Assembly (NCBI GenBank): GCA_905182995.1 | Contig: CAJJDP010000027.1 | Location: forward strand, 556,066 to 620,065 | DNA length: 64,000 nt | Direction: 5' to 3' | From: Paramecium octaurelia | Lineage: Eukaryota > Ciliophora > Oligohymenophorea > Peniculida > Parameciidae | Part shown: positions 42,725-57,700 of the stretch, piece by piece | How the letters are laid out: every line of letters begins with the position of its first letter | How positions within the stretch are numbered: position 1 is the first letter of the stretch | Made by a program: the position numbers and the translations under genes | The notes under the pieces: model-generated | What the model saw: only the letters and a program-made list of their open reading frames with translations | The model's database searches: none | What the model was told of the DNA's origin: nothing

Positions 42725-45700
42725 TCAATCATCACTCATTAATAGACAAGTACCACTGAGAATCCATTTAGATACGTCTGAATCTTCATTTTCCATATTA
42801 AGATTTGCTGTAAATACAAATGTTGGTCCTCTCATTGATGTTACATAAACTGGACATTAGTATTATCCAATCTTCTTCTTTTTATCTGCTGTCACAGCGA
42901 TCACATTAACAACTGGTAACTTTGGATGTAATTCCTTCTATTTCTATTCAATCAAATATCCTTCTTATCCTTAACCACCTAATTCCCATGCAGCTCCTTC
43001 CAAATACAAACCATGAATATAAGCACCATTCTCAGCTGAAACAGTAACTTCTTCATGTCCTTTGATTGCTGTCACATTTGTTTACAAGACCATCTAAATA
43101 ATATAAATAATAATATCTTACATCATCTAAAGGTAATCCTTATTCTCTGGCAGTCTTCTACATGATAGCAGTCAAAAATGACATAGGATTGAACAAATAA
43201 CTAATACACAATGAAACTGGTGTGACCATCTCTTATGTCCATACTGCTAATTAGTTGGTTCTTTCAATTAAATCATTGAACCAGGCAGCCAAACCCTTTC
43301 TTGAAAAATAGGCAAACTTCTCCCAACTGGCAGGGACTTTATTGAATTGTAATGATAGAGATAAGGCTTCCATTTAATCTGTGATATTCAAAGCACCAGT
43401 TAAACCAAGTCTAAGATCTTCAAGTGATCTTCTGATTTCACCTAATAAAATGTTCATTCTTTCGCATTCTTATAGACACACAATTTGATCAGGTGTCTTT
43501 TCTGATGCCTTAGCAGTGACATCCATTAAATTAGTATCAGCAGGAGTTGTGGATTTTAATAATGTCAATTAAGTCATAACTCCATCATCTTTTTTACCTG
43601 CACCACCACTGCTTGATCCTCCTTGAACATCCAAGATGGTACTGAATAATGTTTCACATTATTATGTCAAATAACCAATTTCTGCATTTGGATGCATACC
43701 AAACATTTATGGAGATTCAATTGGTAATTTCTTTTCAATGTATTCCTTATATTGTTCATATTCGAATTTTGAAGGATCTGGTGATTTAAATCCTGGACCC
43801 AAACTGAAATTTGGTTGTAATAATTCTGGTTTAATTAAGACTTTCAAATAAGTAGCATTGGTTCTTCTGTCCCAATCATCTGTAATGTGTCCACCATACA
43901 TAATTTCACCGAAGATATATTTCAAATCATCCCAAGGCACAACATCATATTTGGACAAATAATTATACAAGACATTAGCACATATTGTTAGATCACCATC
44001 ATTAAAATTGTAAATTCTAGACCATCCTTAAGCACCAAACTTCTTTCTACCCAAGACCAAGGAATGGAAATGGCACAAAGCAAACAAACATGCTTTGAAT
44101 TCTTATGGTTTCTTTTAGCATTTGTTTAAGAATTCTTAATCAAAGTGAGCATAGGCTCTTCTGAGATTAGCCTTTAAATCTTAAGGTGCTTCATTAGCAA
44201 CCTTAACTGATGCTTATAGAATAGATTCTGGAATAATCTTCATTTCAGGTAGAGGAGGAGGCTCTGATGAAATGAAAACTCTGAAGTTTGGATGATGTTT
44301 GGCATAAACAGTTTCAAGATATCCTTCCAAACCATTAAGACCTGTCAACCAATTTTACATTAAATGTACATTTTGTAACATAATCCAATGTCCTTAAACA
44401 GCACAATCTAATAAAGCTTTTCTAGCAATTTCTTCTTGACCTTGACCCATAGAGATGTTGATGAATTTGCCATTAAATGATGTAATATCATATTAAGCAG
44501 CCACTCTTTCCACTTCTGGTGTAGGATCAACTCCTGGGAACAAGACAAAGAAAATAGGTGTGGTTGGAGCCATTTCACTAAAGGTTTCAAAAATTGAGAA
44601 TGGAGGTTATTCAACATACTTATCTCCCATTTCTTCAGCAACATAATTAGCCATAGCTGATGTCAATCTATCAGGTCTCATTGTTCTTAATAACAGTAAT
44701 CTATGGAATTTCTTAAGATGACTGAATGCCTTAGGTAGATCACTGATTTCAGCCTTTTCTTCATTATACCATTTCTTCCATTAGAGATTGTCAACTTCTA
44801 AACTTTATCCAAGACCATTAAATTCAGGGATTGATTCCAAGGCTTTGCAGCATGCCCAAATTGTATCATTCAAGAATGATTTCAATGATTCAGGCATAGG
44901 AGGAGGATTTAATTCAATTTTACCAATAATCAAATGGTCAACCTATTCCTTTGGTAATTTTCCAGCTTTCAAATTGATTCTCAACGTAAGCATTGTTGAT
45001 ACAATCAACTTGTGTCTTTCGAACAGTCCTCTTCTGGCATATTAGAAAGATGTATATGTAATACTTTCAATCAATTAATTGACTCTCTTTCTCAAAGATT
45101 ATGGTGTGAGTTGATCATCATCAGCAGATCTCTTTTATTCTTCAGCTTATTCTTCTTTCTTTTGCTCTCCTTCTTCACCTTCCTTTGGTTCTCCTCCTTC
45201 TTCTCCTTCTCCTTATTCTCCCTCTTATTATTCACCTTACTATTGTTCACCTTATTATTATTCTTCTTATTATTATTCTTCTTGCTATTCCTCTTGTTAT
45301 TATTCTCCTTCTTCTCCTTCAGCTGCTTCTTCCTCTTCTCCTTCCTTCTTCTTTCCGAGATCAATTTAAGCTGCTGCTTTCTCATCTAACATGACACCTG
45401 TTTGTACATATTTATGTTCAGAAATTAAATCAATAGCTCTATGAACAACAACCAAATAAGATTCCAATGAATATTTATAGAAAGAGTGGATCTTAGATAG
45501 ATCTGTCAATAAGAAATAAATTAAGGCACCTCTAGCAGCTGCATTTCTGTATTATTCTGATGTTTCATTGATTTTAGCTTCTGTGGCCTTAGCAATTTCT
45601 ACTTTTTCAGCAATTTCTGTTGAGATCTTCTTAGAGTATTCTAAATTTTCAATCAAAGCAATATCTTCCAAAATATCACCTTCAGCATTAGCTAATTTGT

Positions 45701-48700
45701 ATAATAATTCATCTTCCAATTCTTTTAATTTAATTTTGAATGAATTTTATTGTTAGATCAATTCTACTTTCTTCTAAGCCAAATCTGGTCTTTCTCTACC
45801 AACAACCAAGGCTAATAATTAATCACTTAAACCATCTTCAGTAACAGTGAAATTGATAAGGGTAGCTTCTGCTTAGATTTCAGGAGGATAGTGTGGATTA
45901 CTCAATTATGTGTGTAAAAACAATTAGAATTTGGGATGGACATCCAATTCTTAACCAGCGAATTTAATCTTCTTTTATCCTGAACTCTTGATGATAAATT
46001 GTCTTGCAATAACTGGCATCAATACAGCATCGATTCTTTCATCCATATTTTCAATTAAGCATGGATTACCAGCTTAGATAGAGAATTCAATTTATCTATT
46101 TGTGTTTTTTTATCCAATACGTAAGATCTTCATGTTATTTGAAGATTCCTTCTCTTTAATCCATTTGATTCCTTATAATTAAGGATCTATGATCAATGGA
46201 TATCTTTCAGAATTAGTTAAAATGGTACCATTTTCAGTACTGACAGCATCACTTGGCAATAATTATTGATTCCATTTTGCAATAGTACTTTCATCTGTCA
46301 ATAATTTCACTGGATCAGCATTATTACTAAGTGGCACCTTATTATCAATGATGAATTTCAGGAAATAGTCCTTTATCATAACATCTCTGAATCTCTTGTT
46401 GAATGGACCAGCATAAGAAACAAAGGCAGCTGAAACTAAAACATCTCCACTTAATAATTAAATTTAGCCTTCTAACATTTTAATTGCTTAATCCCAACGT
46501 TCATTTTCACTTCCCAAAGCTTTAACTAAACGATTCGCAGAATTAAGTCTCTTTTCACATTTGGCAGCTTAATCTAAGGCAGCCTATAATTGTGCCATAG
46601 CTTTATTATAATCAGCAGTCAAAACAGCTAATCTATCATTTAATTCTTTCACTTGTTCTTATACTTTAGCCAATTTTGCATTAGCATCATCTAATTATTG
46701 AATAGCTTCTTTTAGTGCTTGTCTCTTAGGTTCTACAATTTGAATGACATCATAATATTTGACAATGTTAATGACCCAATCGCATAGACCTCTAGCAGCT
46801 GATGATTTGTTAGCCATAGTTTATGCATTAAAATGCTCTAAATTCAAATAGTTTTTCTTAACAAAATCTACATTTGTTGGTGGTACTTGATTAGCATCTA
46901 CAATATCTTTGAAACCCATGAGTTTATTCAACAATTCTTTTGGCTTTTGCATCATCTTTTATGCACTCTTCCAATCATAAGCTTTAGGCTTCTTTGATTT
47001 AGGATCAACTTCAATTTGTTCATTATAGAAACCAGCCAATAAGAAAATGGTAGCTGAGAAGACATCTGGCACACCAGCAGGTGGAGTAGCAAAGTTCTTA
47101 GCAACTTAGAAATCCTTTTCACTCAAACCATTCAAGGCAGCCTTGGCTTATTCAACTAATGGGATAGCAGCATCTAAATCTGCTTGGGTGGATGTCTTTT
47201 TCTATTCAACATCTTATTTGATGGTTGAACATTTGGCTTCTTCTTCTGCTGCCTTTGCATTTTCAACTTCAGCCTTAGCCTTTTCTTTACCAACTACTTC
47301 AGCGACTTGATTGGCTTCATTCTTAATTTGTTCAGCTTCTTATTGCTTTTCCTTGACTTGAATTTCAATTTCAGCCACTAAAGCTTGTGTAGATCTCAAT
47401 TTGATAAGTCCATTTTCATATCTTTCCTTATTCTTTTCGAGCATTCCTTTCTTAGTCTTCAACATGAATATGTATAATTTGATCAATTCTAAGAATGATT
47501 TAGGTGTAGTATAGACATATCTTCTTTCTTATTCTAACAATTTGACTGATAAATCATTAACTAATTTGAATGAGAATGGCATAAACTTAACAATAGCTTC
47601 TCTAACTTAATCTGTTGGCACATCAATATCTTTTAAGAATTATTAAGCAACATTATAGAGAGCATCTTAAGGCCATGGTTAGAACCAATCAATGACAGTG
47701 GAGTTAACAAGAGCTGGGAATTGTCGAGCTCTTTTACGGAGAGATTCACCTACTGGTGAGAAACACAAAGTCATATGTAAATTCTATCTTACTTTATCAA
47801 TAAACCATCCCCAACATGAGTCTCTTGTATCTGGTCTACCATCAGCCTTTACTTTAGGTCTAATTTGATTGATCAAAACTTCCTTTTCATCTGAATTATA
47901 TAGTTCTGCCACTTCTCCTGAAGATAACAAATCATTGATGTATGTTAAGAATCTCTCATTTGTGATTTGACCTTCATTGAATAAAAACATAATAGGTTCA
48001 TCTTTGACACCTGATTTCTAGTAAAGTAATTACAAATCAGTTCTTAAATCATTCATACCATAATTGCTTGAGATAGTAATCATGAACAGTGTGTATGTCA
48101 TAATGAACGCAGCCAATTTGGTTAAGGATTATTTACCACTACCTCCTACTCCTACCAATAATGAATGTCCTCCAGGTGGTAACACAATTCTAGTGATTCT
48201 GCATACATGTTTAAGGGCATCTTCGAATAACACCAATCCCATATATGCAAAGTTATCATTATATTCTTTTAATGCTTCAGTTATCACTGGTTCCAATTTA
48301 TCATTTGGCATCTAATCGTAAAATCTATCACCACCAATACCAGCCAAGAAGTTACAGAAGATCAGATTTTCAGGATTATCTTTTGCAAAGAATCTGCTGA
48401 AATTGAATTTGGTGAATTATTTCTTTAACAAATCAAACATCAATGCTTTGTAGGTATTAAGATTATCCATTGAGACTAATCTATCTCCATATGTTCTTTC
48501 GGATTCATGAACCCATAATCTTATCAATTTATCTGAATCAATAAATTTAGCAGGATCTGCTAATAACAATCCTTAAATAACATTCGAAATATGTCTAAGA
48601 TTGAATTCATAATGGAAATTTATGGCTGTCTTTCTGAAATTCTAGATGACACTTGTATGTAATTATAAAGCAGCCTTGATAATTGCAGGTCCATTTTCAG

Positions 48701-51700
48701 TTACAGCTGGCTTGAATCTCTTAAGATGTCCTGATAAGAATGTGTTGTAGATTAAGAACAAACTTTCATTGTCAGGAATAGGGATTGAAACAGTCCAAAA
48801 GTGTCTTTGATATCTTGGATTAACAAAGAATGAACCAGCTGATGGATTCATAGCAGCTATTGTTTGAGTGTTGATGATATCTTTCAAACTCAATTTACTT
48901 AAATCATACCAATGGCCATAATCTGCATGTTATCTTAACAATGCAATGGCTGTTTAAGTATCATATGGATCTAATTAAGGCATATTCAAATCATCAATGA
49001 AATAGATTAATTTTCCTTTTCCTTGAGGTCCAAATTGTCTACCTGCCTTCTTTTCCAATTATTGTTCTAATTAAGCTTACAAATATGTTGAATCAGTATA
49101 ATAATTGAAATTGATCAATTGATAAGTAAAATTATCTGGTTGAGCTTTCACTATATCTCTCAAAATACCCTTGGCCAATTGGGTTTTACCACATCCGGAT
49201 TAACCAATCATCAAAACTGGTTGTTAAACATAAATAAATTATTTAACTAATTCACTTGTAGCCAAAGTTTCTTTAGTTGGCACTGTGATATTACCCATAA
49301 CCATAGATTAAGGATCAAAATCTATATTAGATAATCTCTTAGCCCATTCATCGAATTTAACATTCTCTGAATTCTATTCAACAAAGTAATCAAATACTGT
49401 ACCCTTACTTGGGAATTTCACTGAAGTCTTCCACTCTCCTTTCCACCAATTAGAGAAATCTTTACGATAATCTATGGAGTCTTTTTCAGATAAAACACCT
49501 CCTATAGCCCAAACACAACAATACACAAAATGATATTCCATATTCTTCACTTCTCCTTATAACAATGGTAATAAGGCCTTGCATAATGAGATAATCATAG
49601 AAATTGGATTGACTGGAATCAAAGTCTTACAATGTTTCTTCAAGAATAGTAAAGTTCCTTCAATATATCTATCAAATAGCTTCTGTAAATCTTATTTAAA
49701 TTTATCATCATTAAAGTTATTCTTAACCCATGATTTCACGTATGCTTTCCATTAGTATCCCTTGTCATCTGAAATATATAAGATACCAGCTCTAGACACT
49801 GTGGCAGGAGTAGCAAAACGAAGATCTCTGATTTCAAAAAGCATTCTCATGTGTGGTTTCAATGGAATTCTTTCATTATTTGCCAATGTCAATATCTTAT
49901 TGTCATCCATCACAGAGTTCATAGACTCAATCCAATTAGCATCTAAATCTCCATCAAGTAATATCCATTTAGGATTAACATCTTGAATTTCACTAAGAGA
50001 TCTCATAACTTTTGAAACTAAACCATCCTTCCATTCCTTTGTTGGTAAATTGTAACCATACAAATCTCTAGTACTAACGACCTTTGGATCCAAATCAACC
50101 ACTGTTGTCTTCTTACCAGCCTTGTCTTAAGCTTTAGCTAACATCTTCCATGTAGTTGATTTACCAGCTCCTGGTGGACCCATCACGAAAATACAATGTC
50201 TAATTTCCAATAATTCTGATGCTTGAACAATCTTCAAAATATAATCAGGGTCTGGATCCAATCTATTTTCAGCTGTGACTTATTCAATGATTCCTTCAAA
50301 TGCCATGTCTCTCTTTCTTGGAATATTGATATTTGGGAATAAATCTGATAATAATCCTGAGAAAACATCCAAATCTTAGAATGCAATCTTTGGAATATTG
50401 AAATCTCTTAAGGCTCTCATCAAAAGTGCCTATTCTGCAATATTTGCTTCTGCTCTCTTGAAACCACCAGCAACGACTAAGACTGATTTAATAGCTCTAA
50501 GTCCCCAATCATAATGCAATTATTTTGATAACAAATCTCTGCATAACATATATAAAGTAACGAATTTATGTGCTAATGTCTTTGCCTCTTCAAATCCTTC
50601 AGCCATCAACATATTTTCACAAATCAATTCCAAATCTGGAACAACCACTGTAATTGGTCTAAACAATGCTTTCAATCCTTCTGGTAATTCTGCTCTTCCC
50701 AAATAACCTGGATTCATTGTAATGAACACACCACAAGTTGGATCCAAAGATATCTCACCTCCTCCTGGGAATAAAAATGTCTTTTTCTATTATTTGATAG
50801 CATCAGTGACTGCCTTAAATTAGACTGAACAGACTGATAAGACCTCTGGTAATAAACGATTAAATTCATCAAAACAACCCCAACATCCAGAACTGGCAAG
50901 TCCCTTATAGATATTACCCATAGATTCATAATTCATTTCTGAACTGCAATTGAACACATAACATGCTTTAGCCAATGCATTTGCCAAATCTTTAGTGGTT
51001 TCAGTTTTACCAGTTCCTGCAGGACCAGCAGGTGCACAACCCATCTTTAAATGCAATGCTTAAGTGGCTGTGACGTAAATACGATCTGTCAATGGTGTAA
51101 TAACCAATCTTGGACCATTACNAATATCCCTTGTCATCTGAAATATATAAGATACCAGCTCTAGACACTGTGGCAGGAGTAGCAAAACGAAGATCTCTGA
51201 TTTCAAAAAGCATTCTCATGTGTGGTTTCAATGGAATTCTTTCATTATTTGCCAATGTCAATATCTTATTGTCATCCATCACAGAGTTCATAGACTCAAT
51301 CCAATTAGCATCTAAATCTCCATCAAGTAATATCCATTTAGGATTAACATCTTGAATTTCACTAAGAGATCTCATAACTTTTGAAACTAAACCATCCTTC
51401 CATTCCTTTGTTGGTAAATTGTAACCATACAAATCTCTAGTACTAACGACCTTTGGATCTAAATCAACCACTGTTGTCTTCTTACCAGCCTTGTCTTAAG
51501 CTTTAGCTAACATCTTCCATGTAGTAGATTTACCAGCTCCTGGTGGACCCATCACGAAAATACAATGTCTAATTTCTAATAATTCTGATGCTTGAACAAT
51601 CTTCAAAATATAATCAGGGTCTGGATCCAATCTATTTTCAGCTGTGACTTATTCAATGATTCCTTCAAATGCCATGTCTCTCTTTCTTGGAATATTGATA

Positions 51701-54700
51701 TTTGGGAATAAATCTGATAATAATCCTGAGAAAACATCCAAATCTTAGAATGCAATCTTTGGAATATTGAAATCTCTTAAGGCTCTCATCAAAAGTGCCT
51801 ATTCTGCAATGTTTGCTTCTGCTCTCTTGAAACCACCAGCAACGACTAAGACAGATTTAATAGCTCTAAGTCCCCAATCATAATGCAATTATTTTGATAA
51901 TAAATCTCTGCATAACATATATAAAGTAACGAATTTATGTGCTAATGTCTTTGCCTCTTCAAATCCTTCAGCCATCAACATATTTTCACAAATCAATTCT
52001 AAATCTGGAACAACCACTGTAATTGGTCTAAACAATGCTTTCAATCCTTCTGGTAATTCTGCTCTTCCCAAATAACCTGGATTCATTGTAATGAACACAC
52101 CACAAGTTGGATCCAAAGATATCTCACCTCCTCCTGGGAATAAAAATGTCTTTTTCTATTATTTGATAGCATCAGTGACTGCCTTGAATTAAACTGAACA
52201 GACTGATAAGACTTCTGGTAATAAACGATTAAATTCATCAAAACAACCCCAACATCCAGAACTTGCAAGTCCCTTATAGATATTACCCATAGATTCATAA
52301 TTCATTTCTGAACTGCAATTGAACACATAACATGCTTTAGCCAATGCATTTGCCAAATCTTTAGTGGTTTCAGTTTTACCAGTTCCTGCAGGACCAGCAG
52401 GTGCACAACCCATCTTTAAATGCAATGCTTAAGTGGCTGTGACGTAAATACGATCTGTCAATGGTGTAATAACCAATCTTGGACCATTACCCAAATATTC
52501 ATATGAATAATTAAAAGATGCATCAGCAATTCTAATAAGAGCATCATTATTGACCCAATAGAATTTCAATTAGGATTGCCATTAAAATTCATCTGGTTTT
52601 CGAACATGTTCATCAATCAATTTACCAATAGTATCTCTGGAGTGAGCATCCATAGTAATCAAACACATCAACTTTTATCTTAATGATTTAGTTAAATCTC
52701 CTCTAACGAATCTAATTAACTCAGTAAGAGCTTCAACACTTCTCTTAAAATAATCTTTAAGTGCATTCATATCCCCATTCGCTATTTTTGCAAATGCTTC
52801 TTCTACTTGAACTGACCACATAATGTTATTGACTAATAAAGCAATTTAAGCTGGATCTTAGTCAATCCAAGTTTTTCTATCCATTTATAATTGGCATGTT
52901 TTAGAATCATAGCATCCAAATGATTTCTTGGCTAATTCTCTGAGAGTATCAATCATAGAATCAATCATGGCCTATAAATAGATTTCGACTTTATTTAACA
53001 ATTACAATGGTTTAACTAATGATACTTCTTCTTGGCCAACACATGTAATCATCTTTTTAGCAAATGGTCTTTCATTATCATTTTCTTATAATTCTAATTT
53101 ATCAATGGCTTAGAATATCTTTGACATATGTCTGTTAATTTTAGCAGGTGAATTACCATTTGAAAGGATATCCAATAGGTCATTGACACTAACGAAATAG
53201 AATCTTGGGAATGCTCTTCTTTTAGAATCCAAAAATTCGTTCAATGCTTTCTCACAGACTTTCAAATCAGCTTATATTTTTTCTAATGATTTCAACATAT
53301 TTGGTTATGTACAGAACTTCAAGATAATCTTAATTTAGCAACCAGATTCCATAATTTCTTTCATATTTTTATCAATTCCAACAAATTATTCTGATTCCTT
53401 AGGTAATTCCTTTTTGACTTCTTCTGATTGAATAAATAAGTTTTCTAAGAAGGACCATGTCTTTTGTACTTCTGATAATAATTAAATAACATCATAAATT
53501 GCTCCCAAATCTTATTTCCATTTTTCAACATCCTTTTCAAAGAATTTCACATATTTACTCAATAACATATTGTTAATCTATAATTAATGTTCTTCCAAGG
53601 TTTCAAAATGTTCATCTAACATTTTCAATGTCCTGATATCAGTATCTTTGTGTTTCAATAATTCAAATTGTACATCCTTCCAGAATGTATCTACCTTGAT
53701 AATACCCTTCTCCATTTTTAATTCTTATTTTGCTTATTCAGAGATATCTTCAATTTTTTCTCTAAAATCGAAAAGTTTAAGATTCCAAATAACATCTAAT
53801 TCCATATCATCTCCTATTGCAAAGTCTTGGTTAACAACAACCTTGACTTCTTTCCAATGTCTGCTATCAGTTGTATTCATAGCTGGATCTTTTAATTCAG
53901 TCAATAAAGGAATGAAAGTACCCCATTTACGTAAATCTTCATTAATACCAGTGAATACATTTGATCTTTTATCAATACCCTTCATATCAATTAAGAATTT
54001 ACGAAGTTTTTTCACTTCATCTTCCATATCATTAGGATCTATGGTTGCCCATTTATATCTCTTGTAATCTGAGAATTTTTATTCACATTTCTTAATGTGT
54101 TCCCATAATAATTATACAGCAGCTACTTCTTATTTAATAGCATCTAAATTTTTTTAACAACCAACAACTTCATCTGGGAAGTTGAACATTTTAGAATAAT
54201 ATTCATAATTTTAAAGTGTTTTTGTGAATTTATCAATTTAAGCTTGGACTTCAGCAAATCTTTCTTATGAATCTTTAATACCTGTTTTATATTAATAAAA
54301 TGTCTCTTTTTTAAGACTTTGTAAATATTCTTTTAATTGTTCTTCAAATTTCTTAATCTTTTCTTTAGTCTTATCAGCCTCTTATTTAACTGGACCACTT
54401 ATGTCTTTTTCAACTGTTTGTGAAATCTTTAACAAATTTTTCCATTCTTCTTACATCTTGTTCACTTTTTTGATTTCTGTTTCTTTTTTCATATCATGTT
54501 TTTCTAAAGTTCTTAATATTTATTCATTTTCATCTAATAACAAAAGAATGTTTTCTTTTTCATCTGAAATCTTTTTAAGATTCTCCATAACTTCTAATAA
54601 ACTATTGACATCCTCTTATATATTCTTATCTTTAATATTAATATTATCTCTGGAGGTGTCAATAAGTTTATTAATTTCTTCATTCTTGTTAGTGACATAA

Positions 54701-57700
54701 TTAACTAATTATGAACCTGTGTATTGGTTATTCTTATGACCAACACCATCTAAAAATTATGCTTTTTTAGGAGCACCTCTAATTTCATTAAATTCACCTC
54801 TTTCATTCTTTAATTTAACATTAACAATAACTTCACATGGTTCTTCAATTTAATATTTAACAATATAAGATCCATCATCATTATCGTGAATGGAATATTT
54901 GATATTGGCTTTTTCTTCTAATAATTACAATCTAGATTTTTCTTAAGGTACCTCTTCTTCAACTTCTTCATATTCAGATTCTTAATTTTCACCTTCTTCT
55001 CCTTCTTGTTGTTACTTAACCTTCTTTCTCTTAACAATTCTTTTCTTGTGAGATTCTTATTCAATTCTTTCTCTCTCTTCAGGGTCCATCTATTCTAATT
55101 ATTATAATCTAATTGATTCTCTTTATCTTTCCTCTTCCAATTCTGCTAAAACATCAGGTCTAGTGATTTCAATTTAAAATTCATCAGCACCACTTTCTCT
55201 ATTTTAATTATTTAAATTTCTTGTTTGAATGTAGAACATAGTATCATTTTTTATTGCATTTTCTCTCAACACTCCTGGTCCGAACATTAATGTTTTTTCA
55301 GCCTTTGAGTTTAAGAAATAGGAATAAAATTGACTCATAATAGTGAAATCTTATTTATCCACACTAACTTTAACTTCAGATTTTCTAGCTCCATGTTTTT
55401 CATATGAAGGCGTTTCACAAGTTAATTCAGTTGGACTAACATATACTCCTGGAACATCCTCTTAAGCTTTTCCTGAAAAGAATCTGACGATAATATTTTA
55501 TGAATCTCTGAATCCATCTCCTGTAATAGACACTTTGGTTTTTCCTGTTAATGGACCCAAACATGGTTTAATTGAATAGATAGCATATGGAGGTCCAACA
55601 ATTGATGAGACATTCAATGCATACATATCATTCATCCAAGCATTTGACCATCCACCAAACATCATAATTCTAGAATCTTATGGATCATAAATTAAAGTAG
55701 TTGATTCTCTAGTCTTGGGTTTGACTGGTTTTTCTTCTTCTAATTAGACAGGTGACCATTTCTTAGCATCTACATCCAATACAAAAGTATCATCTACTAA
55801 TCTACTTGCTGTTCTGTTACCACCTTCTTCAAAGTTACCAACTTGTCCACCAAAAATGAAATATTTCCAAGATGGAATAGATGGCACCATAATTCCTGCC
55901 ATGTTCCACTTAGGTATTTCATGTGATATTTCTGGATCTACCCAACTATTGTTATTAATATCATAAATGATGACATTTTAAAATTACGAAATTTGATTCC
56001 ATCCGCCAAAAATCATNNNNNNNNNNNNNNNNNNNNNNNNNNNNNNNNNNNNNNNNNNNNNNNNNNNNNNNNNNNNNNNNNNNNNNNNNNNNNNNNNNNN
56101 NNNNNNNNNNNNNNNNNNNNNNNNNNNNNNNNNNNNNNNNNNNNNNNNNNNNNNNNNNNNNNNNNNNNNNNNNNNNNNNNNNNNNNNNNNNNNNNNNNNN
56201 NNNNNNNNNNNNNNNNNNNNNNNNNNNNNNNNNNNNNNNNNNNNNNNNNNNNNNNNNNNNNNNNNNNNNNNNNNNNNNNNNNNNNNNNNNNNNNNNNNNN
56301 NNNNNNNNNNNNNNNNNNNNNNNNNNNNNNNNNNNNNNNNNNNNNNNNNNNNNNNNNNNNNNNNNNNNNNNNNNNNNNNNNNNNNNNNNNNNNNNNNNNN
56401 NNNNNNNNNNNNNNNNNNNNNNNNNNNNNNNNNNNNNNNNNNNNNNNNNNNNNNNNNNNNNNNNNNNNNNNNNNNNNNNNNNNATTGATTCTCTTTATCT
56501 TTCCTCTTCCAATTCTGCTAAAACATCAGGTCTAGTGATTTCAATTTAAAATTCATCAGCACCACTTTCTCTATTTTAATTATTTAAATTTCTTGTTTGA
56601 ATGTAGAACATAGTATCATTTTTTATTGCATTTTCTCTCAACACTCCTGGTCCAAACATTAATGTTTTTTCAGCCTTTGAGTTTAAGAAATAGGAATAAA
56701 ATTGACTCATAATAGTGAAATCTTATTTATCCACACTAACTTTAACTTCAGATTTTCTAGCTCCATGTTTTTCATATGAAGGCGTTTCACAAGTTAATTC
56801 AGTTGGACTAACATATACTCCTGGAACATCCTCTTAAGCTTTTCCTGAAAAGAATCTGACGATAATATTTTATGAATCTCTGAATCCATCTCCTGTAATA
56901 GACACTTTGGTTTTTCCTGTTAATGGACCCAAACATGGTTTAATTGAATAGATAGCATATGGAGGTCCAACAATTGATGAGACATTCAATGCATACATAT
57001 CATTCATCCAAGCATTTGACCATCCACCAAACATCATAATTCTAGAATCTTATGGATCATAAATTAAAGTAGTTGATTCTCTAGTCTTGGGTTTGACTGG
57101 TTTTTCTTCTTCTAATTAGACAGGTGACCATTTCTTAGCATCTACATCCAATACAAATGTATCATCTACTAATCTACTTGCTGTTCTGTTACCACCTTCT
57201 TCAAAGTTACCAACTTGTCCACCAAAAATGAAATATTTCCAAGATGGAATAGATGGCACCATAATTCCTGCCATGTTCCACTTAGGTATTTCATGTGATA
57301 TTTCTGGATCTACCCAACTATTGTTATTAATATCATAAATGATGACATTTTAAAATTACGAAATTTGATTCCATCCGCCAAAAATCATTAACAAATCGTT
57401 CTATCCCATAATTTAAGAATTGTGTCCTCCTCTAGGATCAGGTGGTGTTCCACTAGGTTCTAGTTGTGACCATTCAAAACTTTCACAATCTAAAACATAT
57501 AAATCATTGAATGATTTAGTTGCATATCCAACTCCTCCATGTCCTCCAAAAACATATACTTTGTTTTTATGAAATGTTGCTGAATGGTTTCCTCTTGGTT
57601 CTGGTGCACCTATCTTAGATTCAGCATTTTTAGGTTCGCCAGTTACTTTTTAATTGGGTGGTTGAGACCATTAGAAATTAGTAGTTCTTAAGATAAATGT

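Noticed and set aside
45012-45394. Three overlapping Leu/Ser/Phe-rich ORFs
   Set aside because: Shadows of the Glu/Gln low-complexity insert of the dynein.
49756-52490. A dynein with two AAA1-AAA2 units as a new motor design
   Set aside because: Near-identity at DNA level and the N at the join point to an unmerged contig overlap.
55993-56535. ORF spanning the N gap
   Set aside because: It is made almost only of unknown residues.
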